DNA of 55,805 nucleotides, taken from positions 1 through 55,805 of the forward strand of contig PWTU01000501.1 in NCBI GenBank assembly GCA_003562775.1, read 5' to 3'. A program made the position numbers and the translations under genes. The notes beneath the pieces are model-generated. The model was not told the DNA's origin. It ran no database searches and was given only the letters and a program-made list of their open reading frames with translations. Of this stretch, positions 10,469 to 20,880 are shown piece by piece; position 1 is the stretch's first letter; each line of letters starts with the position of its first letter. This stretch comes from Ignavibacteriales bacterium. Lineage in GTDB: Bacteria > Bacteroidota > Ignavibacteria > T3Sed10-11.

Positions 10469-11048
10469 AGAGATCGGCGATTAATTTTCGATTTTCGAAA
10501 ACATACACAATACCTGTCCACACTGTAAGAATGGTTACGATGAGCATAAACACATAAACTACTATAGAATGGAGCATTATATCGAAAGTTTCCGGAATTA
10601 TATTATATATTTTAGGTGAGCTCTGTGCAACGTATACGACAAGCAAATAATATAACACAATCATTTGAACGGTCGTTTTAATTTTTGCCCCTTTCGAAGG
10701 GTAAAAAGCTTTTCCTTTAAATTCGCAGTAACCCCTGAGTATTGTGATCGCGATATCACGAATGACGATGAGTATAACCATCCAGAGTTGTGCCAACCCG
10801 ATAACCACAAAACCGATAAAAGCAGCGGAGGTAAGTATTTTATCGGCAAGCGGATCAAGGAAACGCCCCCATTCGCTTTGATAGCCGAATTTCCGTGCGA
10901 TCATACCGTCGTACCAATCGGTAAGTGCGGCGACAAGAAATACGGCGAGTGCGATTTGCTTTGACCCGGACGAATCCTGAAAAAGAAAATACAGAAATAC
11001 GGGCGTTAGTATTATTCGTAATGTAGTTAACTGATTCGGTATTGTCAT
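10434..11048 (-). CDS. pgsA: CDP-diacylglycerol--glycerol-3-phosphate 3-phosphatidyltransferase
   Basis: 204 aa; MTIPNQLTTLRIILTPVF, CDP-alcohol phosphotransferase motif DWYDGMIARKFGYQSEWGRFLDPLADK. Confidence 0.92.
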   Translation of the reverse strand: MTIPNQLTTLRIILTPVFLYFLFQDSSGSKQIALAVFLVAALTDWYDGMIARKFGYQSEWGRFLDPLADKILTSAAFIGFVVIGLAQLWMVILIVIRDIAITILRGYCEFKGKAFYPSKGAKIKTTVQMIVLYYLLVVYVAQSSPKIYNIIPETFDIMLHSIVVYVFMLIVTILTVWTGIVYVFENRKLIADLYVNSRKTTEPY

Positions 11049-11142
11049 AATCGAGTCTTGTTCATCGCAGCGAACGTGTACTGATTGGTTTTAAATCAAT
11101 ACAAGGTACAATGAAAAAACAAGATGTGCAAGTATAAGAAAA

Positions 11143-11574
11143 TTATACACGATCTGTTTTAAAGAATCGGTCACAAGAGTAACGACCTGCCCCCCGGAGA
11201 AGGATATAAAATGAAATTAATAAAAATAATGCTGCAAGTTCGTACCGCATATCGCTGATTAAATGACGGTATACTGCGACGCTCATATTGATAACTATGA
11301 ATACCGCCACGTAACGGGTATACAAACCTGCTGCAAACATAAGTCCACCGATGAATTCTGTTAATGTCGATAACGCTGCGAAAAAAAACGGGATAGGGAA
11401 ACCAATGGAGGCAACCGAATTGGGAAATCCCCAATCATCACCTTTGAAAAGATATCCCCACAGACCTGTCATTTTCCCCCATCCATGGAGAAAAGCGAGA
11501 AATAATCCGCCTCCAACACGGAGCAAGAGCAGACCGAATTGTTCAAATGCCGAGAGTCGGGAGAGTTTTGACAT
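11143..11574 (-). CDS. DoxX family membrane protein
   Basis: 143 aa; LLLLRVGGGLFLAFLHGWGKM, EFIGGLMFAAGLYTRYVA. Confidence 0.8.
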   Translation of the reverse strand: MSKLSRLSAFEQFGLLLLRVGGGLFLAFLHGWGKMTGLWGYLFKGDDWGFPNSVASIGFPIPFFFAALSTLTEFIGGLMFAAGLYTRYVAVFIVINMSVAVYRHLISDMRYELAALFLLISFYILLRGAGRYSCDRFFKTDRV

Positions 11575-11579
11575 AAAAT

Positions 11580-11771
11580 TTACGCGGCTTTTTTTACTTT
11601 ACCTGATTTCAGGCAGGATGTGCAGACTTTTATTCTCTTTACACTTCCGTTAACGATGGCCCGGACTCGCTGCAAATTCGGCAACCAGCGCCGGCGTGTT
11701 TTGTTGTTTGCATGGCTAATGTTATTACCGCTAACGGGACCTTTTCCACATATATCACAAAATCGTGCCAT
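11580..11771 (-). CDS. rpmB: 50S ribosomal protein L28
   Basis: 63 aa; [37 protein letters not shown]. Confidence 0.96.
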   Translation of the reverse strand: MARFCDICGKGPVSGNNISHANNKTRRRWLPNLQRVRAIVNGSVKRIKVCTSCLKSGKVKKAA

Positions 11772-11966
11772 GATACTTCCTTGAAAAATATGTTATTAAC
11801 TAATGATTATAGAAACAATAAATTTACAAAATTTTATTAAAATTAGCAATACATGTAGGTATTTCGAAAAATTTCCGAAATAATTTCAATCTCCTATTGA
11901 CTTTAATTATAAAATGTATCACACTTTGTATTACAAATGATGGTAAATTTAGGAGGCGATTAGTGA

Positions 11967-12215
11967 ATGACGTCAATTAGATTAAATAAGGAATTAGAAG
12001 GAAAAATCGAAAAGATTGCTGCTGCAAAAAAAATAACTAAATCTCAACTTATTCGTGAAGCAGTTGCAGAGTACATAGCTGCTCAAGAAAAAGAAATATC
12101 ACCGTTTATGGTCGGTGAAAAATTATTTGGAAGGTATGGCAGCGGCAAAGGTGATCTATCAACTACCTATAAAACCGTTCTGAAAGAGAAGTTCAATGAA
12201 AAGAACACTCGTTGA
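11967..12215 (+). CDS. Ribbon-helix-helix (CopG/VapB-like) antitoxin
   Basis: 82 aa; TSIRLNKELEGKIEKIAAAKKITKSQLIREAVAEYIAAQEKE; overlaps the downstream PIN gene. Confidence 0.85.
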   Translation: MTSIRLNKELEGKIEKIAAAKKITKSQLIREAVAEYIAAQEKEISPFMVGEKLFGRYGSGKGDLSTTYKTVLKEKFNEKNTR

Positions 12216-12615
12216 TGCGGGACCGCTTATAGCTTTGTTCGATAAGGACGATCAATACCATATCAAAACAGTGGAATTTCTACGGGGGTATCGCGGGAGG
12301 TTTGTAACAACGTGGCCGGTTATCACCGAAACTACTCATATGCTGGATTTCAGCGCGTCGGCGCAAATCGATTTTTTTAAATGGGTAGAACAAGAGGGAG
12401 TTCACATATTTCAATTAGAGCGCAGCCATCTTGATCGTCTCATATATTTGTGGGAGAAATACTCCGATCTGCCTATGGACCTTGCCGACGCTACTTTGCT
12501 CATTACGGCTGAATTGACGGGGATACGCACCATCGTTTCCATTGACCGGGATTTTAATATTTATAGAATTGGTAAAAATCTCCAATTCAGAAACATATTT
12601 ATTCAGTTTAATTGA
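12196..12615 (+). CDS. PIN-domain toxin (VapC-like)
   Basis: 139 aa; VDAGPLIALFDKDDQYH...PVITETTHML...DLPMDLADATLLITAELTGIRTIVSIDRDFNIYR. Confidence 0.9.
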   Translation: MKRTLVDAGPLIALFDKDDQYHIKTVEFLRGYRGRFVTTWPVITETTHMLDFSASAQIDFFKWVEQEGVHIFQLERSHLDRLIYLWEKYSDLPMDLADATLLITAELTGIRTIVSIDRDFNIYRIGKNLQFRNIFIQFN

Positions 12616-12660
12616 AATAGTCTGTAACTTATCGTATATTTATATCAATAAAATAAGTAA

Positions 12661-12692
12661 CCCTTTAATCCAATCCTGCGAGATGGAAAGGG
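12661..12692 (+). promoter_or_regulatory. PyrR-binding-loop-like RNA hairpin in the pyrR leader
   Basis: CCCTTT AAT CCA A TC CTGCGA GA TGG AAAGGG: outer stem CCCTTT/AAAGGG, inner CCA/TGG with bulged A, hexaloop CTGCGA fitting CNGNGA; 113 nt upstream of pyrR. Confidence 0.72.
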
Positions 12693-12777
12693 ATCCTATG
12701 ATCCAGAAAAATTTGGTCGACATATCATTCCCGGAAGATTACTTCCTGTCAATTCAGGTAAATTTAATACCATTTAA

Positions 12778-13347
<570 letters not shown>

Positions 13348-13387
13348 GTAGTTGAAAATTGTAAACATTTTATTCGCGGAGGAAATT

Positions 13388-16300
13388 ATGTATAAATTAA
13401 TCGGCTTTGTTATTCTCTCTCTTATATGTATTACTGGCTTGAGTGCATGGGAAGAAGATTGGAAGATTGACGGCGAACAATGGGAACAATGGCCCACGGA
13501 TGTTATTACTTTTGAAACTGATGAAGGAACCTGGATAAATCTCGACGTCAGTCCCGACGGACAATGGATAGTATTCGATTTGCTCGGGAACATTTATCGT
13601 ATTCCGATTGAGGGAGGAGAGGCAGAGTTGCTCTCCGGTGGAGTAGCATTTGAGCAGCAGCCCCGGTATAGTCCGGATGGAATGAAGATTGCATTTACGA
13701 GCGATCGCAGCGGCGCCGATAATATCTGGGTGATGAATGCCGACGGCAGCAATCCACGGCAAATTACGAGAGAGACTGAACGGTTGCCAAGTTCGGCATA
13801 CTGGACACCGGATGGTGAATACATTGTTATGAAAAAACATTTTCGTTACATTCGATCTCTCGGCGGCGGTGAGATATGGATGCATCATATTAAAGGAGGT
13901 GCCGGGGTGCAATTGGTCGAGCGTTTGACCTGGCAGGCGGATCAAAATGAACCGGCGGTATCACCCGACGGCAAATGGGTGTATTACTCATTTTTTACAG
14001 GGAACTTCGATTATAATCGCGATCCACACGAGGGTATTTATCAGATCAATCGCTATGACCGGGAATCAGGTCGTATCGAACCCGTAACACGGGACCCCGG
14101 AGGCGCTGTTCGACCAACACCATCGCCTGATGGAACAAAGCTTGCGTTCGTTAGACGTGTCGGCACAAATACGGTTTTGTTTGTTCGCGATTTAACCACA
14201 GGTGCTGAACGTGCAGTTTTTGACGGCCTTGACCCCGATCAACAGGAAACATGGGCTATTCAGGGTGTTTATCCGGCTTTTGCATGGTTGCCGGATAGCC
14301 GGAACATCGTCATTACTTTTAATGGAAAAATAAATAAAATCGAAGTAGATTCGGGCGACGTGCACAATATTCCTTTTGCTGCAAAAGTAGAACAGAAAAT
14401 AGCCGATGCAGTTCATTTTGAATATCGTGTGCCGGAGGAGCATTTCACTTCACGAATGATACGGTGGGCTTCGCTCACTCCGGATAACCGGACGCTTGTA
14501 TTTCAGGCGGCGGGACATATTTATAAAATGTCGATGCCCGACGGAGACCCACAGCGTATTACCAATCAGGATCGATATCTCGAGTATGCACCGGCAGTTT
14601 CACCCGACGGTAGATGGGTGGCATATACAACATGGAACGATAACGACGGCGGCGGTCATCTGTATAAAGCCCGGCTTGACAGGCGGGGAGATCCCGTGAG
14701 ATTGACACAGATACATGATCAATATGCAAATCCTTCCTGGTCTCCCGATGGTGACTGGATTGCATTTCTGCAGGGAAGCGGGATTGTTCATCGGGGCAAC
14801 AATCTGAGCGGGGAATTTTTCCTGAACATTCGATATATATCGGCGAATGGTGGTGAAATAAAACACGTGACCGAAGCATCAAACAGGGGGGCGAACAGGA
14901 GAATGCCCCGGATCACATGGAGTTCTGACGGATCACGCTTATATTTCCACGAAAACTATGAGGGGAATACGGTGCTCACATCCGTTCAACTCAATGGCAC
15001 AGATAAACGCAGGCATATGAAAAATGAATATGCCGAGGAGATCATTCTTTCCCCCGATGGAAGCCGGGTTGCATTTAAAGAATTGCACAATGTATATGTA
15101 TCCCCATTTCCGAAAGCGGGAGGCGAGCCGCACGAGATTAAGCGTACCGGTTCGGGAGTTCCCGTAAAACAACTAACACAGTACGGCGGTGATTGGATAT
15201 CCTGGACGCCGGATTCGCGATATGTAACGTTTACTCTCGGTAATGCATTCTACAAACAGAACGTTGAAAAAGCTTATGCAGATAAAGAAAACGAAGAAAC
15301 AGAGGAGGAACAGAAGCATTGGGTAGAATCAAATGTTCTGAATCGACCCGAAATTACCGAGATTGGGCTTACATTGCCGCGTTATCGTCCCGATGGAATT
15401 ATTGCATTCACAAATGCCCGTATTATTACAATGAACGGTGACGAGGTAATCGATAACGGAACAATCGTTGTTCAGCGGGACAGAATCATACAGGTCGGTC
15501 AGGTCGATGAAGTGACCATACCGCGCGGTGCGCGCATATTTGATGCGGCAGGAAAAACAATAATTCCCGGATTGGTTGATGTACACGCGCATGCCGGCTA
15601 CACGGCGCTTGACATTACTCCCGATAGATTATGGGAGTATGAAGCGCAACTGGCGTATGGTGTGACAACAACCCACGATCCCTCAGCAAGCACGCAAATG
15701 GTGTATGCTCTGTCTGAACAGGTCGAGGCGGGGAGAATGATCGGTCCGAGAATTTACTCGACAGGGTATATTTTATATGGTGCGGAGAACCCGAACAAAG
15801 CGGTTGTAGAAAATCTTGATGACGCACGGGCACATCTACGCCGGCATAAGGCGCAGGGTGGATTTTCGGTAAAGAGTTATAATTATCTCCGGCGTGATGT
15901 ACGGCAGTGGGTATTGCAAGCTGCGCGTGAAGAGGAGATGCTCGTTTATCCAGAAGGCGGTTCGATGATCCAACAGAATCTGAATCAGATTATAGACGGC
16001 CATACCGGGATAGAACATGCGCTGCCGATAGCGCCGATTTATAAGGATGTGATTACTTTGTTCGGTCAATCGAATGTGGGATATACACCGACGCTCGTTG
16101 TGGGGTACGGTGGTGTCTGGGGAGAAAATTACTGGTATCAGGTCCATGATGTATATAAAAACGAGCGCTTACGTCAGTTCGTGCCGGGAGGATGGCTTGA
16201 TGCACGTGCACGCCGCCGTATGCTTGTACCGGACGACGAATTCCATCACTTCAGAATTGCGGAAGCTGCAAAACAAATTCTCGATGCCGGAGGGCAAGTG

Positions 16301-16624
16301 CAACTTGGTGCTCACGGACAATTACAAGGTCTTGCCGCACATTGGGAACTGTGGATGTTTGTACAGGGCGGCATGTCGGAAATGGAAGCGATACGCGCAG
16401 CAACCTTACACGGAGCGAGGTATATCGGTTTTGAACAAGATCTCGGCTCCATCGAAACCGGTAAACTGGCCGACTTTGTCATACTGAACAGTAACCCGCT
16501 CGATAATATAAAAAATAGTGAAGATATATATATGATCATAAAAAATGGACAGGTATGGGATTCGGAATTAAACGAACTTCACCCTGTTGAACGTGAACGA
16601 AAGCCATACAGGTTTCAGCAATAA
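13388..16624 (+). CDS. Exported PD40/TolB-like beta-propeller plus amidohydrolase fusion protein
   Basis: ATG at 13388 after GGAGG-like RBS (ORF track extends to TTG 13352); signal peptide MYKLIGFVILSLICITGLSA; repeated SPDG motifs; amidohydrolase half IIPGLVDVHAHAGYT...TIEGKLADFVILNSNPL-type C-terminus (read as SIETGKLADFVILNSNPL). Confidence 0.88.
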   Translation: MYKLIGFVILSLICITGLSAWEEDWKIDGEQWEQWPTDVITFETDEGTWINLDVSPDGQWIVFDLLGNIYRIPIEGGEAELLSGGVAFEQQPRYSPDGMKIAFTSDRSGADNIWVMNADGSNPRQITRETERLPSSAYWTPDGEYIVMKKHFRYIRSLGGGEIWMHHIKGGAGVQLVERLTWQADQNEPAVSPDGKWVYYSFFTGNFDYNRDPHEGIYQINRYDRESGRIEPVTRDPGGAVRPTPSPDGTKLAFVRRVGTNTVLFVRDLTTGAERAVFDGLDPDQQETWAIQGVYPAFAWLPDSRNIVITFNGKINKIEVDSGDVHNIPFAAKVEQKIADAVHFEYRVPEEHFTSRMIRWASLTPDNRTLVFQAAGHIYKMSMPDGDPQRITNQDRYLEYAPAVSPDGRWVAYTTWNDNDGGGHLYKARLDRRGDPVRLTQIHDQYANPSWSPDGDWIAFLQGSGIVHRGNNLSGEFFLNIRYISANGGEIKHVTEASNRGANRRMPRITWSSDGSRLYFHENYEGNTVLTSVQLNGTDKRRHMKNEYAEEIILSPDGSRVAFKELHNVYVSPFPKAGGEPHEIKRTGSGVPVKQLTQYGGDWISWTPDSRYVTFTLGNAFYKQNVEKAYADKENEETEEEQKHWVESNVLNRPEITEIGLTLPRYRPDGIIAFTNARIITMNGDEVIDNGTIVVQRDRIIQVGQVDEVTIPRGARIFDAAGKTIIPGLVDVHAHAGYTALDITPDRLWEYEAQLAYGVTTTHDPSASTQMVYALSEQVEAGRMIGPRIYSTGYILYGAENPNKAVVENLDDARAHLRRHKAQGGFSVKSYNYLRRDVRQWVLQAAREEEMLVYPEGGSMIQQNLNQIIDGHTGIEHALPIAPIYKDVITLFGQSNVGYTPTLVVGYGGVWGENYWYQVHDVYKNERLRQFVPGGWLDARARRRMLVPDDEFHHFRIAEAAKQILDAGGQVQLGAHGQLQGLAAHWELWMFVQGGMSEMEAIRAATLHGARYIGFEQDLGSIETGKLADFVILNSNPLDNIKNSEDIYMIIKNGQVWDSELNELHPVERERKPYRFQQ

Positions 16625-16636
16625 GGAAAAGTATTC

Positions 16637-17554
16637 ATGTCATTAACATCGCGTCATTTATTGGGACTTGACGGTGTTCCAAAAGAAGATATTGTGAAAA
16701 TAATGGACTCGGCCGTGTCGTTCAAAGAAGTACTTGATCGACCGATAAAAAAGGTGCCGACGTTGCAAGGCAAGACAATTGTCAATTTGTTTTTCGAAAG
16801 CTCGACGCGAACCCGCATATCATTCGAACTTGCCCAGCGACGTTTATCTGCCGATATTGTGAATTTTGCGGCAAGTACAAGTTCATTGTCAAAAGGTGAG
16901 ACATTTAAAGATACAGCACGAAACATCGAAGCAATGAAGATCGATATGGTTGTGGTTCGTCATCAGAGTGCAGGCGCTCCGCATTTTTTGAGCCGTATTG
17001 TTGATGCGAATATTATTAATGCGGGAGACGGAAGACACGAACATCCCACCCAGGCGTTGCTTGATATATTTACACTTCGCGAAAAGTTCGGCAATCTTGA
17101 GGGATTACATATTTGTATTGTCGGCGATATACTGCATAGTCGTGTTGCACTCTCGAATATTTATGGTTTAAAAGCAATGGGAGCGAACGTATCAATCTGC
17201 GGCCCGGCCACGATGATTCCCCGTGAGATCGAAAAGCTCGGTGTGGATGTGTATCATCAGATCGACGATGTTATACCGACCGTCGATGCACTCAATGTGC
17301 TGCGCATTCAGCTCGAGCGGCAGGAGGGCGGGCTTTTTCCGTCATTGCGGGAATATCATAATTATTTCGGAGTGACCCGGGAACGTCTTGAAAAAGCCGG
17401 CAAACCGATTACGATACTTCACCCGGGACCGATTAACCGTGATGTCGAACTTTCGGCAGATGTCGCAGACAGTGAGCACTCGGTTATTCTTCAACAGGTG
17501 TTGAATGGCGTTGCCGTGCGTATGGCGGTGCTTTATCTTTTATCTCAGTCATAA
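16637..17554 (+). CDS. pyrB: Aspartate carbamoyltransferase catalytic subunit (copy 1)
   Basis: 305 aa; NLFFESSTRTRISFELAQRRL, GDGRHEHPTQALLDIFT, ILHPGPINRDVELS. Confidence 0.95.
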   Translation: MSLTSRHLLGLDGVPKEDIVKIMDSAVSFKEVLDRPIKKVPTLQGKTIVNLFFESSTRTRISFELAQRRLSADIVNFAASTSSLSKGETFKDTARNIEAMKIDMVVVRHQSAGAPHFLSRIVDANIINAGDGRHEHPTQALLDIFTLREKFGNLEGLHICIVGDILHSRVALSNIYGLKAMGANVSICGPATMIPREIEKLGVDVYHQIDDVIPTVDALNVLRIQLERQEGGLFPSLREYHNYFGVTRERLEKAGKPITILHPGPINRDVELSADVADSEHSVILQQVLNGVAVRMAVLYLLSQS

Positions 17555-17582
17555 TCCCAAACAAAAAACGGAAATTAACATA

Positions 17583-18866
17583 ATGAAACCGACTATTTTA
17601 AAAAATGCGCACATTATAGATCCATTGGAAAAACTTGATAAGAAATCAGATATTCTGATCGAGAACGGGAAAATAAAAAAAATCGCCCCGCAGATTCGAT
17701 CAAAGGAAAATGAAGAAGTGGTTGATCTCAAAGATGCCGTTGTTGCACCCGGATTTATCGATATGCACGTACATTTACGGGAACCGGGATTTGAACATAA
17801 AGCAACAATAGCCACCGAACTTGCATCGGCAGCCGCAGGTGGTTTTGTAGGAGTTGCATGTATGCCTAATACCAATCCGGCAATAGATGATAGTTCTATA
17901 GTACGGTATATAAAGGAGCAAGCCGCAAAGACATTAAACGGAATGATCGACGTATATCCGATAGCTGCTGTTACGGCTAATCGTGAAGGGAAACAAATCT
18001 CCGAGATGGCTGAGCTTTCGGATGCCGGCGTCGTTGGATTTTCGGATGACGGTAATCCGGTCGAGAGTGCACAAATCATGCGTATTGCCCTCGAATATTC
18101 AAAGATGTTTCATAAACCGATTATTCAACACGCGGAGGAGAAATCCCTTACTCACGATGGCGTCATGAATGAAGGATTTGTATCAACAACGTTAGGATTA
18201 CCGGGCATTCCGACCATAGCCGAGGCGCTGATGATTCAACGCGATATAATGTTGACGGTCTACTGCGGCGGTAAATATCATGTTGCACATCTCAGTACAA
18301 AGCGCGGTCTCGAATTGATTCGCGAAGCAAAACGAAACGGTTTGCCCGTGACATGCGAAGTCACACCGCATCATTTTACTTTGACCGATGAAGTAGTGCG
18401 TTCTTATGATACGAATACCAAAATGCATCCCCCGCTTCGAACGCAGGATGACGTTGACGCTATGAAGGAAGGATTAGTCGACGGGACTATCGACGTGATC
18501 GCTACCGATCATGCACCTCATTCCTACGATGAAAAACAAGTGGAGTATCTTTACGCCCCCTTCGGTATCGTGGGACTTGAAACAGCGATCGGTTTATCAA
18601 TATCTGAATTGGTTAAACCGGGCTTACTCACAATCTCCCAGATGATTGAAAAATTCACCGTGAATCCACGACGCATTTTAAATTTACCCCAGATTAGAAT
18701 TAAAGAAGGCGAGAATGCCTGTTTAACAATTTTCAATCCCGCAGAAGAGTGGATAGTCGATATTCAAAAATTCAAATCGAAATCGAAAAATTCACCGTTT
18801 CATAGCCGGAAACTTTTCGGGAAACCGGTAGGCGTAATTAACAACGGTATGATAATGCTGAGTTAA
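17583..18866 (+). CDS. pyrC: Dihydroorotase
   Basis: Likely start MKPTILKNAHIIDPLEK at 17583 (ORF track extends to 17505); APGFIDMHVHLREPGFEHKATI, ATDHAPHSYDEKQVEY. Confidence 0.94.
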   Translation: MKPTILKNAHIIDPLEKLDKKSDILIENGKIKKIAPQIRSKENEEVVDLKDAVVAPGFIDMHVHLREPGFEHKATIATELASAAAGGFVGVACMPNTNPAIDDSSIVRYIKEQAAKTLNGMIDVYPIAAVTANREGKQISEMAELSDAGVVGFSDDGNPVESAQIMRIALEYSKMFHKPIIQHAEEKSLTHDGVMNEGFVSTTLGLPGIPTIAEALMIQRDIMLTVYCGGKYHVAHLSTKRGLELIREAKRNGLPVTCEVTPHHFTLTDEVVRSYDTNTKMHPPLRTQDDVDAMKEGLVDGTIDVIATDHAPHSYDEKQVEYLYAPFGIVGLETAIGLSISELVKPGLLTISQMIEKFTVNPRRILNLPQIRIKEGENACLTIFNPAEEWIVDIQKFKSKSKNSPFHSRKLFGKPVGVINNGMIMLS

Positions 18867-19121
18867 TTAAGGGCACTTATCTTTAATTCCATTACGGCTC
18901 ATTTGTAACATATCTTTAATACACTTCGTATTATAATTAAAAAAGGTAATACAAATTTATATCTTATAATAAAGTGTCTATTATTTTGTACGGTGATAAG
19001 GTAATAGATTTATTTCTGTGAATCGTTATATTATTGATTATATTGAATTTAAAAGACTTGAAATATTTGGCACAGTAATTGAGATATCATTAATTAGAAC
19101 ATCAAAAAAGAGGAAACTAAA

Positions 19122-19952
19122 ATGAAAAAGCTCGGTCTGTATTTGATACTCTTTTTTGCGGGGTTGATTGGAGTAGGTGCCGGAATTTCAGGTTGCCAGG
19201 TTAATGTGGCTCCCGACGACAGGATTGTGATTGATCCTCCGAGAAATGTTGTTGTAGTGCCGGGAGATAATTTGGTTGAGATCTTCTGGGATCATCACAG
19301 GAGCAGAAAGATTATCGGATATAGGGTATACCGGAGCAGGAGTTATGACGGAAGATTTACATATCTTGGATCTACAGGAATGGATTATTTTGTAGACTAT
19401 ACGGCGAATAACGGTAACCTCTATTATTATGCCGTATCGGGATACGATGCAAGAGGCAATGAAACGGATCTCTCAAACGAATCGGCTTTCACAATTCCGC
19501 GGCCCGAAGGTTATGATGTTTTAATGAGAGATTTCCGGGTTCAACCGAATCGATCGGGTTTTGAATTTTCTACTGCAACGCTCGGACCGTATGATGATGA
19601 GTATACCGATATCTTCTACGATTTTGATAACGGTTATCATTATATGAATGTTTGGGATGATACCGATATAAAGGATATGGGGTATACCTATTCCATAAAA
19701 GATATTCGTTATGCTCCTGCGTCAGGGTGGTCACCAACGAAAGACGTGTTGTTGCGAGTCGGACATACGTATGTTGTATGGACTTTCGATAATCACTTTG
19801 CGAAATTCAGGGTTGTTGAGTTGGGTCCCGGGTATGTTATATTTGACTGGGCGTATCAAACGTTGGAAGGGGAGCCGATGTTGAAGCGTGAGGTACCTGC
19901 AAAGGGTGAAAGAAAATTGCGGAGTAAAAAGTATAATATCGGTTACGATTAG
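19122..19952 (+). CDS. Lipoprotein with fibronectin type III-like domain
   Basis: 276 aa; lipobox GISGC; PPRNVVVVPGDNLVEIFWDHHRSRKIIGYRVYRSRSYDGRFTYLG. Confidence 0.7.
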   Translation: MKKLGLYLILFFAGLIGVGAGISGCQVNVAPDDRIVIDPPRNVVVVPGDNLVEIFWDHHRSRKIIGYRVYRSRSYDGRFTYLGSTGMDYFVDYTANNGNLYYYAVSGYDARGNETDLSNESAFTIPRPEGYDVLMRDFRVQPNRSGFEFSTATLGPYDDEYTDIFYDFDNGYHYMNVWDDTDIKDMGYTYSIKDIRYAPASGWSPTKDVLLRVGHTYVVWTFDNHFAKFRVVELGPGYVIFDWAYQTLEGEPMLKREVPAKGERKLRSKKYNIGYD

Positions 19953-19994
19953 AAACTTTTTTAAGAGATGTTGGGTTAAAGATAATAAAGGGGT

Positions 19995-20234
19995 GGACCG
20001 GCGGCGATGAGGGGTTGATGTGATGTGAGGAAAGAAGAAGCCACGTGAGATAACTCCTTCTGAGTGATGGTTGAGATTGATGTCGCCGGTCCGATAATGT
20101 AAAATCAAATGGGAGTGATGGGGGTGACGAAGGAAGAGGGGTTGATGTGAGGTGGACCATTTGATTTGTGTGAAACGGGGTATCGATGGCGCGTGTTGGG
20201 CCGGGAACGTGTTAATTCGATACCCCATTCACAC
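19995..20234. ncRNA. Candidate structured intergenic element with three serial long stems
   Basis: Stem 1 GGACCGGCG (19995-20003) / CGCCGGTCC (20084-20092); stem 2 AAATCAAATGG (20102-20112) / CCATTTGATTT (20157-20167); stem 3 GTGTGAA-n-GGGGTATCGA (20168-20186) / TCGATACCCC-n-TTCACAC (20217-20234); internal repeat GAGGGGTTGATGTGA twice. Strand not established. Confidence 0.45.
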
Positions 20235-20262
20235 GTTTATAACGTAATAAGGCAGATAGTAT

Positions 20263-20829
20263 ATGAAATATATATTGATAATTCCCGGTGTTTGTCTATT
20301 CTTCATCACTTCCTGTTTTTCACAGAACTTTAGTGCATTCCCCGAAGAAACACCGCGTCGATGGGGGGGGGCAGGGATAATTATTCCGGATGTTGGAATT
20401 TCACTCCAGGTATATCCTCGCGCAGTTCCCCTTTTGCTTCGCCCTCAGCTTGATTTCGGAATTTTTCAAAACCATGGACATCCGGTAACCGGTGGTAAGG
20501 TTACTATTGCATATGTAACACCGTTTACAACCCTGGGTGTCGGACGTGCATACATCGGAGGTATTGTGGGTCATAATGTGGACAGGATAAGTGACAGGCA
20601 GCGGGTAAACGATCATCGTGTTCTTGAGGAAGATAAAATATTCCTTTGGGGAGGCGTTTTAGGGGAAAAAATAGAATTGCTTGATAATCTTTATTTGTCC
20701 GGAGAGATAAGATTTCTTAATAAACAAATCGAGACGACTGCTATAGATCCGGAAAATTTTTTCGATAAACAGACTGTAGAACGATTCCGAACGACGTGGA
20801 TGATCGGTTTACAATATTATTTTTGGTAA
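20263..20829 (+). CDS. Hypothetical exported/outer-membrane protein
   Basis: 188 aa; signal peptide; barrel-like pattern ending in YYFW. Confidence 0.65.
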   Translation: MKYILIIPGVCLFFITSCFSQNFSAFPEETPRRWGGAGIIIPDVGISLQVYPRAVPLLLRPQLDFGIFQNHGHPVTGGKVTIAYVTPFTTLGVGRAYIGGIVGHNVDRISDRQRVNDHRVLEEDKIFLWGGVLGEKIELLDNLYLSGEIRFLNKQIETTAIDPENFFDKQTVERFRTTWMIGLQYYFW

Positions 20830-20880
20830 GTATCTTCAGGCAGTTGATTTTAAAAGAGAATGAAAGTATTTTAAATTATT

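Noticed and set aside
19731-20228. Minus-strand ORFs 19731-20228 and 19837-20160
   Set aside because: Low-complexity S/H/P/L/T/R translations across palindromic DNA and the 3' end of the lipoprotein gene; better explained by the inverted-repeat structure.
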